From positions 62,001 to 126,000 of the forward strand of contig CAVPDA010000018.1 in the NCBI GenBank assembly GCA_963702495.1: a DNA stretch of 64,000 bases, given 5' to 3'. Positions within the stretch are counted from its first letter, which is position 1. The number at the start of each line of letters is the position of its first letter. Both the position numbers and the translations under genes were made by a program. The stretch is from CAVPDA01 sp963702495. Lineage in GTDB: Bacteria; Pseudomonadota; Gammaproteobacteria; Burkholderiales; Rhodocyclaceae. Below, piece after piece: positions 62,500 to 64,000 of this stretch. The notes below the pieces were generated by a model, which saw nothing but the letters and a program-made list of their open reading frames with translations, ran no database searches and was not told where the DNA came from.

Positions 62500-63714
62500 A
62501 TGGCGTACCGCCGCGTCATCCCGCTGCATGTCGAGCAGCGACGCGGCAATGCGGCCGGCGGCGTCGCCGTGCCGCCGCCCCTCGCCCTCTACGTGCACTT
62601 TCCGTGGTGCGTGCGCAAGTGCCCTTATTGCGACTTCAACTCGCACGAAGTGCGCGGGGGGTTCCCGGAAGCCGATTACATCGATGCGCTGATCGCGGAT
62701 CTGGAACTCGCCCTGCCGCAGGTATGGGGACGTCGCGTATCGAGCGTCTTCATCGGCGGTGGCACGCCCAGCCTGCTCCAACCGGCAGCCGTGGATCGCC
62801 TGCTGACGGCGGTGCGCACCCGGCTCCATCTGATGCCCGACGCCGAGATCACCCTCGAGGCCAACCCCGGCACCGTGGATGCCGATCGCTTCCAGGGTTT
62901 CCGCGCCGCCGGCGTGAGCCGCCTGTCGCTGGGTGTCCAGAGTTTCGAGCCGAAACATCTCGCGGCCATCGGCCGCATCCACGACGGGCGCGAGGCGCAC
63001 GCCGCGGTCGAACTCGCCATGAAGCACTTCGCCGACGTCAATCTCGACCTCATGTACGCGCTGCCGCGGCAGACGCTGCACGAAGCGCGCCGCGACGTGG
63101 AGACGGCGGCGGGCTACGGGGTGCCGCACCTCTCGGCCTACCACCTGACCCTGGAGCCGAACACTGCCTTCCAGCGCAACCCCCCGCCGCTGCCCGACCC
63201 GGATCTCGCGGCCGACATGCAGGACATGGCGGAGGAGCTACTCGCCAGCCACGGCTACCAGCATTACGAAACGTCCGCCTTCGCCCGCCCCGGCCGGCGC
63301 TGCCGCCACAATCTCAACTATTGGCTGTTCGGCGACTATCTCGGCATCGGCGCCGGCGCCCACGGCAAGCTCTCCTACCACGACCGCATCGAGCGCGAGA
63401 TGCGTCACCGGCAACCGCAGGCCTATCTCGACGCGGTCCGCGCCGGCTCGCCGCTGCAGGAGCGCCGCGTCGTGACAGGGCAGGAACTGCCCTTCGAGTT
63501 CATGATGAATGCGCTGCGGCTGATCGAGGGATTCGCACCCCGCCTGTATGCCGAACGCACCGGCCTTTCCCTGGATTCCTTGCGGACCGCGCTCGGCGAA
63601 GCGCAGCGGCGCGCACTGCTCTCGCTATCCGCCGATCGCATCGCGCCGACGGAACTCGGCCGGCGCTTTCTCAACGATCTGCTGGAGATCTTCCTCGACG
63701 CACCGGGCCGATGA
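62500..63714 (+). CDS. hemW: radical SAM heme chaperone HemW
   Basis: About 404 residues from ATG 62500 (earlier in-frame start at 62398 possible). Iron-sulfur motif CVRKCPYCDFNSH (CxxxCxxC), GGGTPSLL, and the HemW-type C-terminal domain. HemW inserts heme into respiratory proteins, fitting a cytochrome-rich cell, although the gene is housekeeping. Lacks the extra N-terminal region of true HemN. Confidence 0.92.
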   Translation: MAYRRVIPLHVEQRRGNAAGGVAVPPPLALYVHFPWCVRKCPYCDFNSHEVRGGFPEADYIDALIADLELALPQVWGRRVSSVFIGGGTPSLLQPAAVDRLLTAVRTRLHLMPDAEITLEANPGTVDADRFQGFRAAGVSRLSLGVQSFEPKHLAAIGRIHDGREAHAAVELAMKHFADVNLDLMYALPRQTLHEARRDVETAAGYGVPHLSAYHLTLEPNTAFQRNPPPLPDPDLAADMQDMAEELLASHGYQHYETSAFARPGRRCRHNLNYWLFGDYLGIGAGAHGKLSYHDRIEREMRHRQPQAYLDAVRAGSPLQERRVVTGQELPFEFMMNALRLIEGFAPRLYAERTGLSLDSLRTALGEAQRRALLSLSADRIAPTELGRRFLNDLLEIFLDAPGR

Positions 63715-63864
63715 GGGCGGCGTCGAGGTCACCGCGCGGCCGACAGTCATGGAATGCCAGCCGCCCCGAACGGTGAAGGTCCTCGCCATAGCCGGTTCGC
63801 TCACAACCAGCCCCTCGCCCAGCAGGAGAGGGGAGCTGCGGGAGTCGCCGGCGCTACGTTCACG

Positions 63865-64000
63865 TCAATCGGGACGGCGGCGGAATACCACATCCCACAC
63901 GCCGTGGCCGAGCCGCAGGCCGCGGGACTCGAACTTGGTCTCGGGGCGATGGTCCGGGCGCGGCGCAAAAGCCTCGGCGGTATTGGCGAGCGTGGGCTCG
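63865..64000 (-). CDS. trmB: tRNA (guanine-N7)-methyltransferase, C-terminal end (partial)
   Basis: The last 44 codons of TrmB, ending ...RPETKFESRGLRLGHGVWDV and VFRRRPD, typical for the family. The rest lies beyond the window. Convergent with hemW; between them (63715-63864) only a CCCCTC...GAGGGG stem is visible. Confidence 0.8.
   Translation of the reverse strand, partial: EPTLANTAEAFAPRPDHRPETKFESRGLRLGHGVWDVVFRRRPD

Noticed and set aside
1..64000. CRISPR arrays, tRNA or rRNA genes
   Set aside because: I saw no regularly spaced direct repeats with unique spacers and no recognisable tRNA cloverleaf or rRNA sequence; the short repeats found are palindromic or tandem without spacers.

Overview
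The window is GC-rich chromosomal DNA from a betaproteobacterium, most likely of the Rhodocyclales/Nitrosomonadales type. I infer this from the block yicC-gmk-rpoZ-spoT with a DUF3460 gene, a Ser/Thr kinase/PP2C pair, rph-rdgB-hemW and the end of trmB. No genus can be read from the sequence.

Layout. (1) 1-12.6 kb is a decaying accessory segment. It holds a 5'-truncated 5'-nucleotidase, a lipoprotein arylsulfatase split by an antisense group II intron, a 5'-truncated beta-carbonic anhydrase, an IS1182-type element, an intact DUF3047-phospholipase D pair, a DUF4105 gene broken by an IS1634-type remnant, and an IS91-type transposase that itself carries a 48-bp palindromic insertion. (2) 12.6-21.7 kb holds a PilJ-domain protein, a triheme c7 cytochrome, and a minus-strand operon of histidine kinase, sigma54-type response regulator, Sel1 protein, monoheme cytochrome and two beta-propeller proteins. 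(3) 21.7-51.1 kb is almost entirely minus-strand and tightly packed, often with overlapping start and stop codons. From upstream to downstream it encodes multiheme cytochromes with NHL lipoproteins, a PpiC isomerase, an outer-membrane barrel, triheme c7 cytochromes, two related helical proteins, an 11-CXXCH cytochrome, ResB/CcsA (cytochrome c maturation System II), a heme-copper-oxidase-like/TPR fusion, a spermidine-synthase-like protein, the full ccmABCDEFGHI set (System I), a DUF3365 heme protein and a TlpA-like thioredoxin. (4) 51.3-53.2 kb is a divergent pair of CXXCH cytochromes. (5) 53.3-64 kb is housekeeping.

By my count there are 43 CXXCH motifs in 13 proteins. Barrel, PPIase, periplasmic c7 carriers, larger multiheme cytochromes, NHL lipoproteins and dedicated maturation machinery together suggest a trans-envelope electron conduit of the porin-cytochrome kind; this is inference. 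Good -24/-12 (sigma54) promoter matches lie before several of the cytochrome genes, and the same window encodes a GAFTGA-type sigma54 activator with its kinase, so a local regulon is plausible.

Caution: at least ten single-base frameshifts, all apparent +1 insertions and several in short homopolymers, break otherwise well-conserved genes (ccmF, resB, the response regulator, the 11-heme cytochrome, the barrel and others). Base-calling or assembly error is the simplest explanation. Truncations in the first 12 kb look like real decay.
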